Assembly: GCA_030608385.1 (NCBI GenBank)
Contig: JAUWEG010000015.1
Span: 1-38,947, forward strand
Source of the DNA: Candidatus Heimdallarchaeota archaeon
GTDB lineage: Archaea > Asgardarchaeota > Heimdallarchaeia > Heimdallarchaeales > Heimdallarchaeaceae
Direction: 5' to 3'
DNA: 38,947 nucleotides
Numbering within the stretch: position 1 is the first letter of the stretch; every line of letters starts with the position of its first letter. Shown here piece by piece: positions 25,320-34,128 of this stretch. The translations under genes were made by a program, and so were the position numbers. Below the pieces are notes generated by a model. It made no database searches, was not told the origin of the DNA, and was given only the letters and a program-made list of their open reading frames with translations.

Positions 25320-26210
25320 ATGACATTCATAGTTTTCATTGGAGGCCTATTTGAATATAATTCAGGAAAAACTACTTTTGCAAAAGAAATTATCTCTTCT
25401 TTTGAAAACGATCTTTCGATGAAAACAGCACCTTTTAAGCCTTTAAGTGGAAACAACCTATTCTTTCACTATGAAGAGATAAAGGAAAATGTCAAGAAAC
25501 ATGGTAATTTGGTTTCTTTAGATATTGTAGAATTAATGGAACCTTCGTCTGTAGAAATTCCTACGATTTTGGCAAATCCTGTTCACAAACTTCATACTCA
25601 AGCGCTACCGTACAATTTCTATAAAGAGGGTTCAATTAACACACTTTTCTCTCGCTATTCTGATAGTGTTTCTTTAATGCAACGTTTTACAATTTATAAA
25701 TCAGAATCTGAAATTGAATCTTGCTTTTTAGTGAATGAGCCTATCTATAAGAACCAGAAATTTTGGAATGATCAAGCTCTTACAGATCCAATTCTAGAAG
25801 AAGCAAAAGAGATTAAATATTTCAAAAATGATCAAGAGTTCTACTCTTTGAACGATAAGTTTTACGCAGCTGCTACTAAGACTTCGTTTGATTATGTGAA
25901 AGAACATTCAGATATCACTGTAGTTGAAAGCTTTAACAATTCAGCTCACCCAGCATGGTGTATCCGGGAATCAAATGCTGTAATTATTGTAGGTCCTGGT
26001 TCTCTTTTCATCTATGAACCAGATGCATACTTCAGAGCTATTGACAACTACCGTTCAATCAATCGTAATAAAGTCACCACAACAGATGACATTCTTAAGC
26101 TAGCAACACCAACTGAGGTCTTGCCATTCCCAGTTGATCTTGGTGAAAGGAAGAAAATAATTAGCGATTTAACTAACAAGCTTTCAAAAGAAATTCATAA
26201 AAAGAAATAA
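25320..26210 (+). CDS. P-loop NTPase-like protein, unknown role
   Basis: The N-terminus reads FIGGLFEYNSGKTTF: a strand followed by GK-T-T at residues 16-19, a Walker A-like loop with longer spacing than the classical GxxxxGK. The middle has no recognised domain. Later segments DITVVESFNN and SNAVIIVGPGSLFIYEP look like further strands of a Rossmann-type core, with an acidic residue positioned as a Walker B. The layout resembles SIMIBI-class ATPases (BioD/CobQ-like), but I cannot assign a substrate. A TATA-like acatatatc (about 25278-25286) precedes it. Confidence 0.6.
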   Translation: MTFIVFIGGLFEYNSGKTTFAKEIISSFENDLSMKTAPFKPLSGNNLFFHYEEIKENVKKHGNLVSLDIVELMEPSSVEIPTILANPVHKLHTQALPYNFYKEGSINTLFSRYSDSVSLMQRFTIYKSESEIESCFLVNEPIYKNQKFWNDQALTDPILEEAKEIKYFKNDQEFYSLNDKFYAAATKTSFDYVKEHSDITVVESFNNSAHPAWCIRESNAVIIVGPGSLFIYEPDAYFRAIDNYRSINRNKVTTTDDILKLATPTEVLPFPVDLGERKKIISDLTNKLSKEIHKKK

Positions 26211-26287
26211 ACGATACCTGGTTTCCTCTTTTTTTTGTTGCCTTTTTATGTGTGAGTGCAATTTTATTAGTAGATCAGTGATAGACT

Positions 26288-26692
26288 TTGTCAATTTATA
26301 GTTCACAATATGGAATGGAATCAATCAATGCAGAACTTATGGAATGTATCAATGAATTACGTTTTAGATCAATAGGGATAGTAGATGTTGCTGTAGTATC
26401 TCAAGAAGGTCTTCCATTGGTATCTTTAGTTTTGGAGAGAGTAGAAGAAACTAGATTTGCTGCAATGACTGCAGCTATGCTTTCATTAGGAGAAAGAGTA
26501 TCTACAGAACTTAACAAAGGTTTACTAAAGAAAATTTTTGTAGAGGGAGATCATGGTTACATAATTTCCATGCAAGCAGGTGAAAATGCGGTTCTAACAG
26601 TAAGCGCAACAACTGACACAAAGCTAGGTCTATTGTTCTTAGATATGGAACGTGCTTCAGCAAAGATATCTAAAATTCTTACATATCGTTAA
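26288..26692 (+). CDS. Roadblock/LC7-domain protein, second copy
   Basis: This 134-residue protein follows the Roadblock/LC7 pattern: helix, the strand GIVDVAVVSQEGLPLVSLVL, a long helix RFAAMTAAMLSLGERVSTEL, then FVEGDHGYIISMQAGENAVL and a C-terminal helix. It is clearly a separate subfamily from the copy at 11666. It probably regulates or scaffolds a small GTPase. The start is TTG at 26288 or ATG at 26315. Confidence 0.8.
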   Translation: MSIYSSQYGMESINAELMECINELRFRSIGIVDVAVVSQEGLPLVSLVLERVEETRFAAMTAAMLSLGERVSTELNKGLLKKIFVEGDHGYIISMQAGENAVLTVSATTDTKLGLLFLDMERASAKISKILTYR

Positions 26693-26714
26693 TTTCGAGA
26701 ACAAATAACTGGCT

Positions 26715-27266
26715 TCAATTTGATGAACTGGCAATTAGTTCAACTTTTATTAATTCACACGCAAGAACCTTAGTTGTTTCATCAATCGTACCTTTCCTAA
26801 GATAAAGTTCTACAACACTTCTGTAAATCTCAGATTTCTTAACGTGTTGTGCTTTAATTTCTTTAATACGTTCGTTTGTTTGCTTTGTGCGTTCTACCCA
26901 TCTTTTTACTTCCTTAGTTTTATCAAGAAGGAATAGAACCAAAGGAATTTTTGCTTTACCTTCAGTTAGAAATTCTTGCTTGAATTTCTCTATTACATCA
27001 TCTCTTGGAACAATAAGAAGATCAATGTTATCATTTAATTCTGCAAGTTTAGCTAAAACTGGGATTGTTAATACTGTATCTGAGCACCAATTTTCTGCAA
27101 AAACAAGAAGTCTAATTGTTGATTTTATTTCCTTAATCTGTTTCTTATACTTCTCAGGTATAGTGGCACTAGAATACACATTATCTAATCGTTCTCTATT
27201 TTTTGGTGTTCTTTCTATGAATTTTTGATAAGAACAACTTTTTGATATGTAATAGTCTAAAGACAT
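26715..27266 (-). CDS. thioredoxin-fold protein lacking the second active-site Cys
   Basis: The core strand and active-site segment read LLVFAENWCSDTVLTIPVLAKL, a thioredoxin-like layout. The usual CxxC is CSDT here, so the resolving Cys is replaced by Thr. A cis-proline candidate lies in KAKIPLVLFL. The rest is helical and charged. Known thioredoxin-like families use WCxDC or WCxDT sites. Activity as a disulfide reductase is doubtful; a monothiol or binding role is possible. Confidence 0.7.
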   Translation of the reverse strand: MSLDYYISKSCSYQKFIERTPKNRERLDNVYSSATIPEKYKKQIKEIKSTIRLLVFAENWCSDTVLTIPVLAKLAELNDNIDLLIVPRDDVIEKFKQEFLTEGKAKIPLVLFLLDKTKEVKRWVERTKQTNERIKEIKAQHVKKSEIYRSVVELYLRKGTIDETTKVLACELIKVELIASSSN

Positions 27267-27344
27267 TCTATTCTAACATGTGTTTCTAATTAAAAAAACT
27301 AATCTTAAGACAAAAAACCATACGAAAAAGAGAAAAAGGGTTAA

Positions 27345-29660
27345 TTGAATGTGAAGATGATTTGTTTGAATTTCGTAAGCGAGTATTTTTTACATCAAGT
27401 TGAAACAGATATACAAGTGATACAAAAGAAATTAGACAAATCCTTAGTATCCAGTGGTAGAAAGAAGACAGGTAGCTATTATACTCCAGATTTTATTGCA
27501 CAATACATGGTTGAAAAAACCATCTCTCAATCTCTCCTTAGTAAACTAAACAAATTGGTTACTAAAAGACAATTCAGAGATTTTAATGATTTAAAACGTG
27601 ATCAAGATCCTGCAATATTTTCTGTTCTGTTTAACAAAATTTTACCCAATTTCACAATTTGTGATGTTGCTATGGGTTGGGGGGTTTTTCTTTTACACAG
27701 CTTCGATTATCTTTTTTCATTATACAAAACTACTGTTTCAATTCTGGAAGATGAAATTCAAAGAACATCTTCTTTAGAAGGCTTCGCAGAAAGAAATATT
27801 GAGAAATTCATAATAGATTCAATTATTTCTAATAATCTTTATGGGACAGATTTGTCTTCAGTTTCAACTGAATTAGCAAAACTAAAGTTCGCTGAAAAAG
27901 CTATTGAGCTTTTAAAAGAGAGGCGGGTAATTTTACCCGCTTTTAATTTCAAAGTAGGAAACAGCTTAATTGGTTTTTCTTTTGAGCAAAGAACAGAGAA
28001 CAATTCTAGTTTTTCAAATTATAGAAAGTCAATTCTTAATGGAATGCCTTCTAGTAGCAGGGAAGGAGTAAATACATGGTTGGGAAATGAAACCCCATTA
28101 AACTGGAATCACATCTTTCCCGAAGTATCCAAGATGGGTGGTTTTGATGTAGTAATTGGAAATCCCCCTTATATCAACGTAAAACGTATGAATCTTTCTG
28201 GAAGAAAAGCATATTCCAAACTTTATAGTACATATAATCCTAATGGGGATATATCTAATGTTTTTTGGGAAAGGGGTATAGATTTATGTAATTCCAGGGG
28301 CATAGTGTCCTTCATTACCCCTAGGTACTGGCTTGAGGGTAATGACAGCAATAGATTGAGGAATCACCTATTATTAAATTCTGAAATACTTGAAATTATT
28401 GACTTCAGAAGTAATAGAACTCTTTTTTCATCCGCTAAAAATAATTTGGGAGTAGATACCGCTATTGTTATTCTACGAAAATCTAAACCACGAAACTTGC
28501 CATTTGATGTTTATTTTGCTCAAGATGATTCTTCCATACAATCTATCGATAAAACCAGATTAAAACACACAAAAATACGTCAGTCAAACCTTTCAGAAAA
28601 AAAATGGGTTTTTGAAATGAATCCTATTATAACCCAAATTAGTAAAAGAGCTGATTATCATTTAGGAGATGATAAGAAATACAGAGAATTTTCAGGAATA
28701 TGTAAAATTGGTAAAGGATGTTCAACTGGAAATAATAGGATCTTTAAATTAAAACATATATCAGATTTAACATATATGGGCGCAAATAATCTAAAGGTAA
28801 AATTGGAGGGGGAAGAAAAAGACTGTTTAAAACATCTGATCAAGAATAGTGACATTTCTCCTTATCATTGGAGAACAAGAGATGAATTTTGGATATTTCT
28901 AAAAGACAAGGATATAATGGATTATCCAAACATTAAGAAATATCTGCTTAATTTCAAAGGAACTCTTGAAAAAACACAGAAGAAGTATGGTCTGAAGAGT
29001 TTCTACGACTATGCTGCGTATAGATCTTTGAAATTAATTGAAAACATACCCAAAATTGTTTGTCCATATCAAGCAAATAGTAATAAATTTGCTTTGCTTG
29101 GTTCAGAATCTCCCCCTACGATTAATGAAACCGATGTCATTAGTTTGGCTATTCAAAGCACTTTTACTAAAGACATAGGGTGGTTTTATCTCTTGGCAGT
29201 TCTAAATTCAGAACTACTTTCCCATTATAGTAAAATAATGAACAAAAAAGTATACAACCTGTACGATTTTAGAACAAACCAAATATCAAGTTTTCCTATT
29301 ATGAAATGTGAAGACAATTCAGTTTTTCTTGAAATTGGTACTGATTTAACTAATTTGTTGAAATTTTCTTTAGATTCTAAACATAGCAAAAGCAGGGTCA
29401 TTATCATGAGAAACATTCTTGACTTTCTTGTCTATGAGACATATTTCAGAGAATCTCTTTCAACCCAATTGCATGATATTATCAAAGAGAATCTGTTATT
29501 ATTCCAAGTTAAGGAAGAGACAGAAGATAATTTTAATGATTTAATACATTGTTGGGAAAAGAGAATTTTAGATGAAATCCAGCAAATTGCTTCTTTTAAA
29601 GATGTTAAACAGATAAGAAAAACTCTAGGGATAGATTCGAACAAATTACCTTTCTTCTAG
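27345..29660 (+). CDS. Eco57I/TaqI-type N6-adenine DNA methyltransferase
   Basis: The motif order is that of gamma-class adenine methyltransferases. Motif X is TGSYYTPDFIAQYMV (residues 42-56). Motif I is a variant, DVAMGWGVF (107-115). YGTDLSSVSTELAKL (166-180) is the Eco57I-like acidic motif. The catalytic NPPY is at 273-276. The C-terminal part, about residue 440 to 740, fits a target-recognition domain. No nuclease domain precedes motif X and no nuclease gene is adjacent, so it looks like a solitary methyltransferase or the survivor of a restriction system. The start may be TTG 27345, GTG 27351 or ATG 27357. Its 3' end overlaps the convergent deacetylase gene by 15 bases. Confidence 0.88.
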   Translation: MNVKMICLNFVSEYFLHQVETDIQVIQKKLDKSLVSSGRKKTGSYYTPDFIAQYMVEKTISQSLLSKLNKLVTKRQFRDFNDLKRDQDPAIFSVLFNKILPNFTICDVAMGWGVFLLHSFDYLFSLYKTTVSILEDEIQRTSSLEGFAERNIEKFIIDSIISNNLYGTDLSSVSTELAKLKFAEKAIELLKERRVILPAFNFKVGNSLIGFSFEQRTENNSSFSNYRKSILNGMPSSSREGVNTWLGNETPLNWNHIFPEVSKMGGFDVVIGNPPYINVKRMNLSGRKAYSKLYSTYNPNGDISNVFWERGIDLCNSRGIVSFITPRYWLEGNDSNRLRNHLLLNSEILEIIDFRSNRTLFSSAKNNLGVDTAIVILRKSKPRNLPFDVYFAQDDSSIQSIDKTRLKHTKIRQSNLSEKKWVFEMNPIITQISKRADYHLGDDKKYREFSGICKIGKGCSTGNNRIFKLKHISDLTYMGANNLKVKLEGEEKDCLKHLIKNSDISPYHWRTRDEFWIFLKDKDIMDYPNIKKYLLNFKGTLEKTQKKYGLKSFYDYAAYRSLKLIENIPKIVCPYQANSNKFALLGSESPPTINETDVISLAIQSTFTKDIGWFYLLAVLNSELLSHYSKIMNKKVYNLYDFRTNQISSFPIMKCEDNSVFLEIGTDLTNLLKFSLDSKHSKSRVIIMRNILDFLVYETYFRESLSTQLHDIIKENLLLFQVKEETEDNFNDLIHCWEKRILDEIQQIASFKDVKQIRKTLGIDSNKLPFF

Positions 29661-30557
29661 CCACTTCTTTGGCGTTGATAGTGTTATTCTTCCAGTTTCT
29701 TGTAGTTTACTTATGAGGTTCTCAAAGATTCGAACATTTTCTTGAATTTCCATTTTCGAAAGATATCTGCCTTGAGAAATATTATATGAAAAATGCCAGG
29801 AGTGAAGGTTAATCGAAATATATGAATCATCATGTCGAGAGTTCTTAACAAGTTGAAGGTAATTATTTATGACATCTTCTTCTTTTCTTTTGCCTTCGAA
29901 CAAAGGCCAAAGATAAGTATACATCCCTTCCATTATACTTTGTTTTGGTGTTTTGATAACAGGGAATTCTATAAGGTTTTCATTTATTTTATATGGTTTT
30001 ATGGCCGCCTCAGCTTCTACATACAAAGAACTATCATACCTAATGTTTAGTTCATTTAATATGTCGAATGTATTAGCAGTGTTTTTCATATAAGGAGCTC
30101 TAAATCCATATACTTTCGTATCTAGAATAGATTCAATTTCCGCTTGTGCCCTCTTGATAATATGTGTTTCCTCGTCTCTGTTCAAACTTATCCCTGTTTC
30201 TTCCCCTGTCAAATCCTCGTGATCAAAACCATGTACTCCATGCTCAAATATTTGCTTTTTAAGAAGAGATACATATTTTGAATTAGTTTCTTTTAATAGT
30301 TTTAAGCTTCTTGCTTCAAAATAAAAGGTTGAAGGGATGTTGAAATCAGTTAAACAATTGATAAAGGGTTCAAAACAGTCAAGTGTTCCCTTAAGAGAAG
30401 CTGATAATTTTGGGTCTCTGAGAATTTCGTTTGGTTGTTCTTTAAGTGGATAGCTAATGGCATGTTTACTATTTTTGATTGGTAGTGCATAATCCCTATC
30501 AAAGTCAATACATACAAAGATATAAACCAAGTAACACAACTCTCTAGTTTTATTCAA
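29646..30557 (-). CDS. polysaccharide deacetylase (NodB-homology) family protein
   Basis: This 303-residue hydrolase of the carbohydrate esterase 4-like fold has the metal Asp in CIDFDRD (D18 or D20) and the HxxxH pair in HGFDH (H109, H113). It also has GFRAPY (151-156), including the conserved R and P, and the late motif NLHSWH. There is no signal peptide, so it may act in the cytoplasm on a sugar-nucleotide or lipid-linked precursor. The start is TTG at 30557, which overlaps the yhbY stop region, so translation may be coupled. Both convergent overlap and coupling make the region unusually tight. Confidence 0.85.
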   Translation of the reverse strand: MNKTRELCYLVYIFVCIDFDRDYALPIKNSKHAISYPLKEQPNEILRDPKLSASLKGTLDCFEPFINCLTDFNIPSTFYFEARSLKLLKETNSKYVSLLKKQIFEHGVHGFDHEDLTGEETGISLNRDEETHIIKRAQAEIESILDTKVYGFRAPYMKNTANTFDILNELNIRYDSSLYVEAEAAIKPYKINENLIEFPVIKTPKQSIMEGMYTYLWPLFEGKRKEEDVINNYLQLVKNSRHDDSYISINLHSWHFSYNISQGRYLSKMEIQENVRIFENLISKLQETGRITLSTPKKWLEER

Positions 30558-30804
30558 TGCCTTGCCGAGCTAAAATTATTGTTTTTCCTCGAACTTCCAC
30601 AATTCTACTATTTGTTATTTTAGATAAGTTTTCTGCTATATTTTTTACAGATTCTGAAGGAACAACTTGTAAGCATTTTATCTTTATTACCTTATCCCTT
30701 TTCAGTACATTCTTTATTTCGTGAATGATGTTCTCAGTAATTCCCTTTTTTCCTATACGCATTTTTGATGGTCCATGACGTATTTTGTTAATGATGTTGT
30801 CCAT
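30550..30804 (-). CDS. YhbY/CRM-domain RNA-binding protein
   Basis: This 84-residue protein has the CRM (CRS1-YhbY) fold: an N-terminal helix, the GxxG-type loop RIGKKGITENIIHEI, then KVIKIKCLQV and a terminal strand GKTIILARQG. Bacterial YhbY associates with large-subunit precursors; archaeal members are assumed to act in ribosome or RNA processing. ATG 30804 is chosen over the longer frame because a perfect aaggaggt lies six bases upstream. The start lies inside the RNase P gene end. Confidence 0.88.
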   Translation of the reverse strand: MDNIINKIRHGPSKMRIGKKGITENIIHEIKNVLKRDKVIKIKCLQVVPSESVKNIAENLSKITNSRIVEVRGKTIILARQGIE

Positions 30805-31177
30805 TATTAACCTCCTTGTTTCTATAGTAAGGTATTCTAGTATACTTGTTGCAGTGGTTACATTTGATGGCAATCACTTTGTTTGTAGATGAAAGTCTAA
30901 CTCGGCTATTAATTCCGGGGTAAAGGAATGCTTTACAATGTTTACAGAATCGTTTTTTCCATTCTGGAGGGAATTTTATTCTAGTTTTCATTTGGATTTT
31001 ACGTGCTTGTTTAGCAAATTGCTGGGCTTTTTCCATATCCTCTGAAATAATTTTATCTGCTTTTATGAGTAAAGAAACAATTTGTGCTTTGAAATCCTCT
31101 TGAGACAAAACCTGAAATTTTTTTCTTCGATTCTTTCTCTTCCTTGTACGTAGGTGAGGTGTTTTTTTATTAGACAT
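30788..31177 (-). CDS. rnp4: RNase P protein subunit Rpp21 (component 4)
   Basis: This zinc protein of RNase P, which matures tRNA 5' ends, has two N-terminal helices (QEDFKAQIVSLLIKADKI), the motif RFCKHCKAFLYPGINSRVRL and later CNHCNKYTRIPYYR. The four Cys in two CxxC pairs and the Pro-Gly turn are diagnostic. The N-terminus is very basic. It is 129 residues and overlaps the downstream yhbY gene by 17 bases, so the two are likely cotranslated. Confidence 0.94.
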   Translation of the reverse strand: MSNKKTPHLRTRKRKNRRKKFQVLSQEDFKAQIVSLLIKADKIISEDMEKAQQFAKQARKIQMKTRIKFPPEWKKRFCKHCKAFLYPGINSRVRLSSTNKVIAIKCNHCNKYTRIPYYRNKEVNNGQHH

Positions 31178-31276
31178 ATTGTTTCTTCCTTACTGGATGA
31201 GAAAAAATTACCTTATCAACATTTCTTTTCACTTTATTTTTGAAATAATGTTAATTTGAAGAGAAAGTACTAATCT

Positions 31277-32398
31277 CTAAGGCGGTGGAGGAGGAATATT
31301 CTTGATTAGTTTTTCCATTTCTCTTTCAGAAACAACTTGACCATAAGGGAATATTGTACCTTGTTCCTTTGTGTTTTTTTCAGAACCAAGTATAGATTTT
31401 CCTTCATTTTCCTTTTCTTTTTGTTCCATTGCTAGGACAATTGTTGGCTCTTTCTTAATTTCTTGATCAAGATTTGTTTTCCTTCTCATGAAGATTGGTA
31501 ATCTTACACTCTTCAAAAGAGGAAATAATCTATTTCTATTATAATGGGGAATTTCCTTTTTGCGTATGGATTTCATTGGTTTAGTTCTTTTCTTTAAACC
31601 TGGTTTTATACAAGGTATAAATTTCTCAATTTTAAAATATGAATCCCAAGAAAGCTGCATTTCTGACTTATTAGGTAATCCCAGAAGAAAGAGAATCTTA
31701 CTGCGTTTTATTTCATTTAAGGAATGAAATCTTATCGAAAACACCATCTTTTCTTTATATTGTAGAGATATTATTCTCAATTGCTGTAAATAGTCTATAC
31801 AATTATCAAATTCTGGAGAACTGTATGTCAATAAAATCCCTTTTTTGTGTTCCCTAGCTTTATTCTTTCCTTTCTTAAGGATTCTTGAACTTAGATTTAG
31901 ATTACAATGTTCAAATGTTAGCAAATCTTGAAAATATCTTGTAAGTTGATTAGATTCTTCTCCTGAAAAAACTATAGAAGAGAAAACCATGAATTTCTTT
32001 CCCATTTTGATAATTCGGGATTCCGATGTTTTCCGGATAGGAGAGAAATAGCTTTCATGCAAGCTTTCAGCAATATTGTGGTGGTTTATTTGTGATATAA
32101 CCAGAAATGGACTTACTGGGGTAATTTTTTGCATTTTATCTAGAAGATTTGAAACCTCGCCTATTACTTCACCTACATTCTGTGCTGAAATGATCAAGTA
32201 GAGTTTCATTGATGTTTCAGTCATTTGAATAACGTAAGAATAACCAAGAGAATCAAAATAATTTGTTATTCTTTTCGAAAGTTGTGTGAGAACTCCTTCT
32301 TCCATCTTAGATAATGCAAAACCAATAAGTGAAATTGCTTGATTATCAGATTCTAATGTAATAAAATCCTCTGTGTGGTGGATTTGAAATTTTGACAT
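31277..32398 (-). CDS. unknown protein downstream of ftsZ, poly-proline C-terminus
   Basis: This is a 373-residue protein with no family I recognise. Residues 1-140 are alpha/beta (SLIGFALSKMEEGVL, SYVIQMTETSMKLYLIISA), followed by a second alpha/beta region to about residue 250. A basic linker (GLKKRTKPMKSIRKK) leads to a low-complexity Lys/Glu-rich tail that ends KNIPPPPP. There is no signal peptide or membrane helix. The gene begins 67 bases after ftsZ on the same strand, so cotranscription is likely. ATG 32398 is preferred to TTG 32407. A role with FtsZ or with profilin-like partners is inference. Confidence 0.6.
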   Translation of the reverse strand: MSKFQIHHTEDFITLESDNQAISLIGFALSKMEEGVLTQLSKRITNYFDSLGYSYVIQMTETSMKLYLIISAQNVGEVIGEVSNLLDKMQKITPVSPFLVISQINHHNIAESLHESYFSPIRKTSESRIIKMGKKFMVFSSIVFSGEESNQLTRYFQDLLTFEHCNLNLSSRILKKGKNKAREHKKGILLTYSSPEFDNCIDYLQQLRIISLQYKEKMVFSIRFHSLNEIKRSKILFLLGLPNKSEMQLSWDSYFKIEKFIPCIKPGLKKRTKPMKSIRKKEIPHYNRNRLFPLLKSVRLPIFMRRKTNLDQEIKKEPTIVLAMEQKEKENEGKSILGSEKNTKEQGTIFPYGQVVSEREMEKLIKNIPPPPP

Positions 32399-32465
32399 AG
32401 TATCCAATAATATATATAGAAAAGAGCATAAAAACCCAAAAATAATTTTGGGGGGAAGAGTTTAC

Positions 32466-33629
32466 TTAATCTCTCCATAATGCTTCGATAGATATATCTT
32501 CAATTTTGGTTAAGTAAGAGGATTTTACTTCAGCAATTACCACGGTTACCGCTAGTTCATCATCTGGAATGACTTCATCAATATTACAACCCCAAACAAA
32601 TTCTGCTTTTGGATTGATTTGATCTGTAATCATAGTTGTAATGGTATCAACTTCAGTCATTGATATGTTCTTATTAGCTTTAATATTAACAAGCGCACCT
32701 GTTGATGAATTAATATCTATATCAAGTAAGGGATTTGATAAAGCATTAGTTATTGCTTGTATAGCTCGATTTTCACCTTTTCCATGTCCAACACCAATGA
32801 CCGCAGGACCACTACGTCTCAATATCTTCTTGGTATCAGCAAAATCGACATTAACTCTTGCAGGGAGTACTATTAATTCAGTTAGTCCTACAACAGCGTT
32901 TATCAGAACATCATCAGCCAGTTTAAATGCGTCCCAGAGTGTAAAATCTGGTGCATACATCAGTAGTTTTTCGTTTGGAACCACAATAATGGTATTAGAG
33001 TGTTCATTTAATTCATCTAAACCTAGCAAAGCTGCATCCATTTTTGATTGTCCTTCTGATGCAAAAGGTAAAGTACAAACACTAACAACTAAACATCCTT
33101 CATCTTGAGCAATTTTTGCAATATATGGTGCTGCTCCAGTTCCTGTACCTTTTCCTAGACCACAAGCAACAAAAACAAGATCATTTCCTCTAACTAACTC
33201 TCTCATGTCTTCCTCATTTTCTTCAGCTGCGGCTCGACCTATGTTCGGGTCATTACCTGCACCAGTTCCATTAGTTAATTCTCTGCCTAAAAGCAATTTT
33301 CGATCAGCTTGAGTACTTAGAAGATGTCTAGCATCTGTATTAACAGCTACAGTAGTTGCTCCAATAATTCCTCCGCGTGTTACAATATTGTTAATGGCAT
33401 TAGAACCTGCACCACCTACACCAATAGCTAGAATTCTATTTGTTTTGAGAACCTGTTGAATGTATGAATCAACAGAACTACTTGAAAAGCGGTCAGAAGA
33501 ACCTGATTGATTCACCAATAATTTTTCAAGTTCTTTATCCATATCGTCACTATCGAATGTGTTTGGCTCTTTACGGCTAGAAACATTATCATCTTCTTCA
33601 TCAATATTAATAATATAATGTTCATCCAT
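32466..33629 (-). CDS. ftsZ: cell-division GTPase FtsZ
   Basis: This tubulin-family GTPase forms the division ring. The G-box region VGGAGSNAINNI (71-82), NTDARHL, and a T4 loop GLGKGTGTG (157-165) are present. The T7 catalytic region is in the VNVDFADTKKIL block. The T4 loop has Lys160 where nearly all FtsZ proteins have Gly (GGGTGTG). An acidic N-terminal extension of about 60 residues precedes the core, and the C-terminus ends SIEALWRD, perhaps a short partner-binding motif. The length is 387 residues. No SepF gene lies next to it. Confidence 0.95.
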   Translation of the reverse strand: MDEHYIINIDEEDDNVSSRKEPNTFDSDDMDKELEKLLVNQSGSSDRFSSSSVDSYIQQVLKTNRILAIGVGGAGSNAINNIVTRGGIIGATTVAVNTDARHLLSTQADRKLLLGRELTNGTGAGNDPNIGRAAAEENEEDMRELVRGNDLVFVACGLGKGTGTGAAPYIAKIAQDEGCLVVSVCTLPFASEGQSKMDAALLGLDELNEHSNTIIVVPNEKLLMYAPDFTLWDAFKLADDVLINAVVGLTELIVLPARVNVDFADTKKILRRSGPAVIGVGHGKGENRAIQAITNALSNPLLDIDINSSTGALVNIKANKNISMTEVDTITTMITDQINPKAEFVWGCNIDEVIPDDELAVTVVIAEVKSSYLTKIEDISIEALWRD

Positions 33630-33737
33630 ATATTCTCAGAGAAGCTTTCGATAACTAACATAACAACGCAAATATGACCGAGAAGACTCGTCAGTATTAC
33701 ATTTTTTTGTTTATAGGGGTTATAAGAAAAAATTAAA

Positions 33738-33812
33738 TGGTGCACGCGCCGGGATTCGAACCCGGGTTCCAGCCGTGGCAGGGCTGAGTCCTACCAACTA
33801 GACTACACGAGC
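33738..33812 (-). tRNA. tRNA-Gly (GCC)
   Basis: Read on the minus strand: acceptor GCTCGTG, D-arm gtctagttggtaggac, anticodon stem cagcc/ggctg with loop ctgccac (anticodon GCC), T-arm ccgggttcgaatcccgg, acceptor CGCGTGC, discriminator A, CCA. The acceptor has one U-U mismatch at position 3-70; the others pair. Confidence 0.92.
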
Positions 33813-33905
33813 ACGAGCAAGGTTGTATTCTAGAAGCAATATTTATCTTTTCTGTTTGATGATGATTAAAAACAATGTATCAAAAAGTGAAATATGAAAA
33901 AGATT

Positions 33906-33979
33906 TGGTACGCTAACCGGGATTTGAACCCGGGTTCCCGCCTTGGAAGGGCGAAGTCCTGCCACTAGACTATTAGCGT
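33906..33979 (-). tRNA. tRNA-Gly (UCC)
   Basis: On the minus strand, ACGCTAA pairs with TTAGCGT. The anticodon stem tcgcc/ggcgg holds loop cttccaa (anticodon UCC), the T-arm is ccgggttcaaatcccgg, the discriminator is A and CCA is encoded. It begins with A rather than the more usual G. It lies 93 bases upstream of tRNA-Gly (GCC) in the same direction. Confidence 0.94.
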
Positions 33980-34128
33980 ATTTTTGCTACTTTCATCTGT
34001 TCTATTTATATTTTTAATCTTTCTGTTCGTGAATTGATTTTTTTGCATCCTTTTGGTGAATCAATAATTGTTTTAAATCGTCAGAATTTTAATTAGATAA
34101 TTGCTACAATTTCTATGAGGTTTATGAT

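Noticed and set aside
32641-33108. 155-codon plus-strand frame opposite ftsZ
   Set aside because: It is antisense to conserved FtsZ sequence and has no recognisable features of its own.
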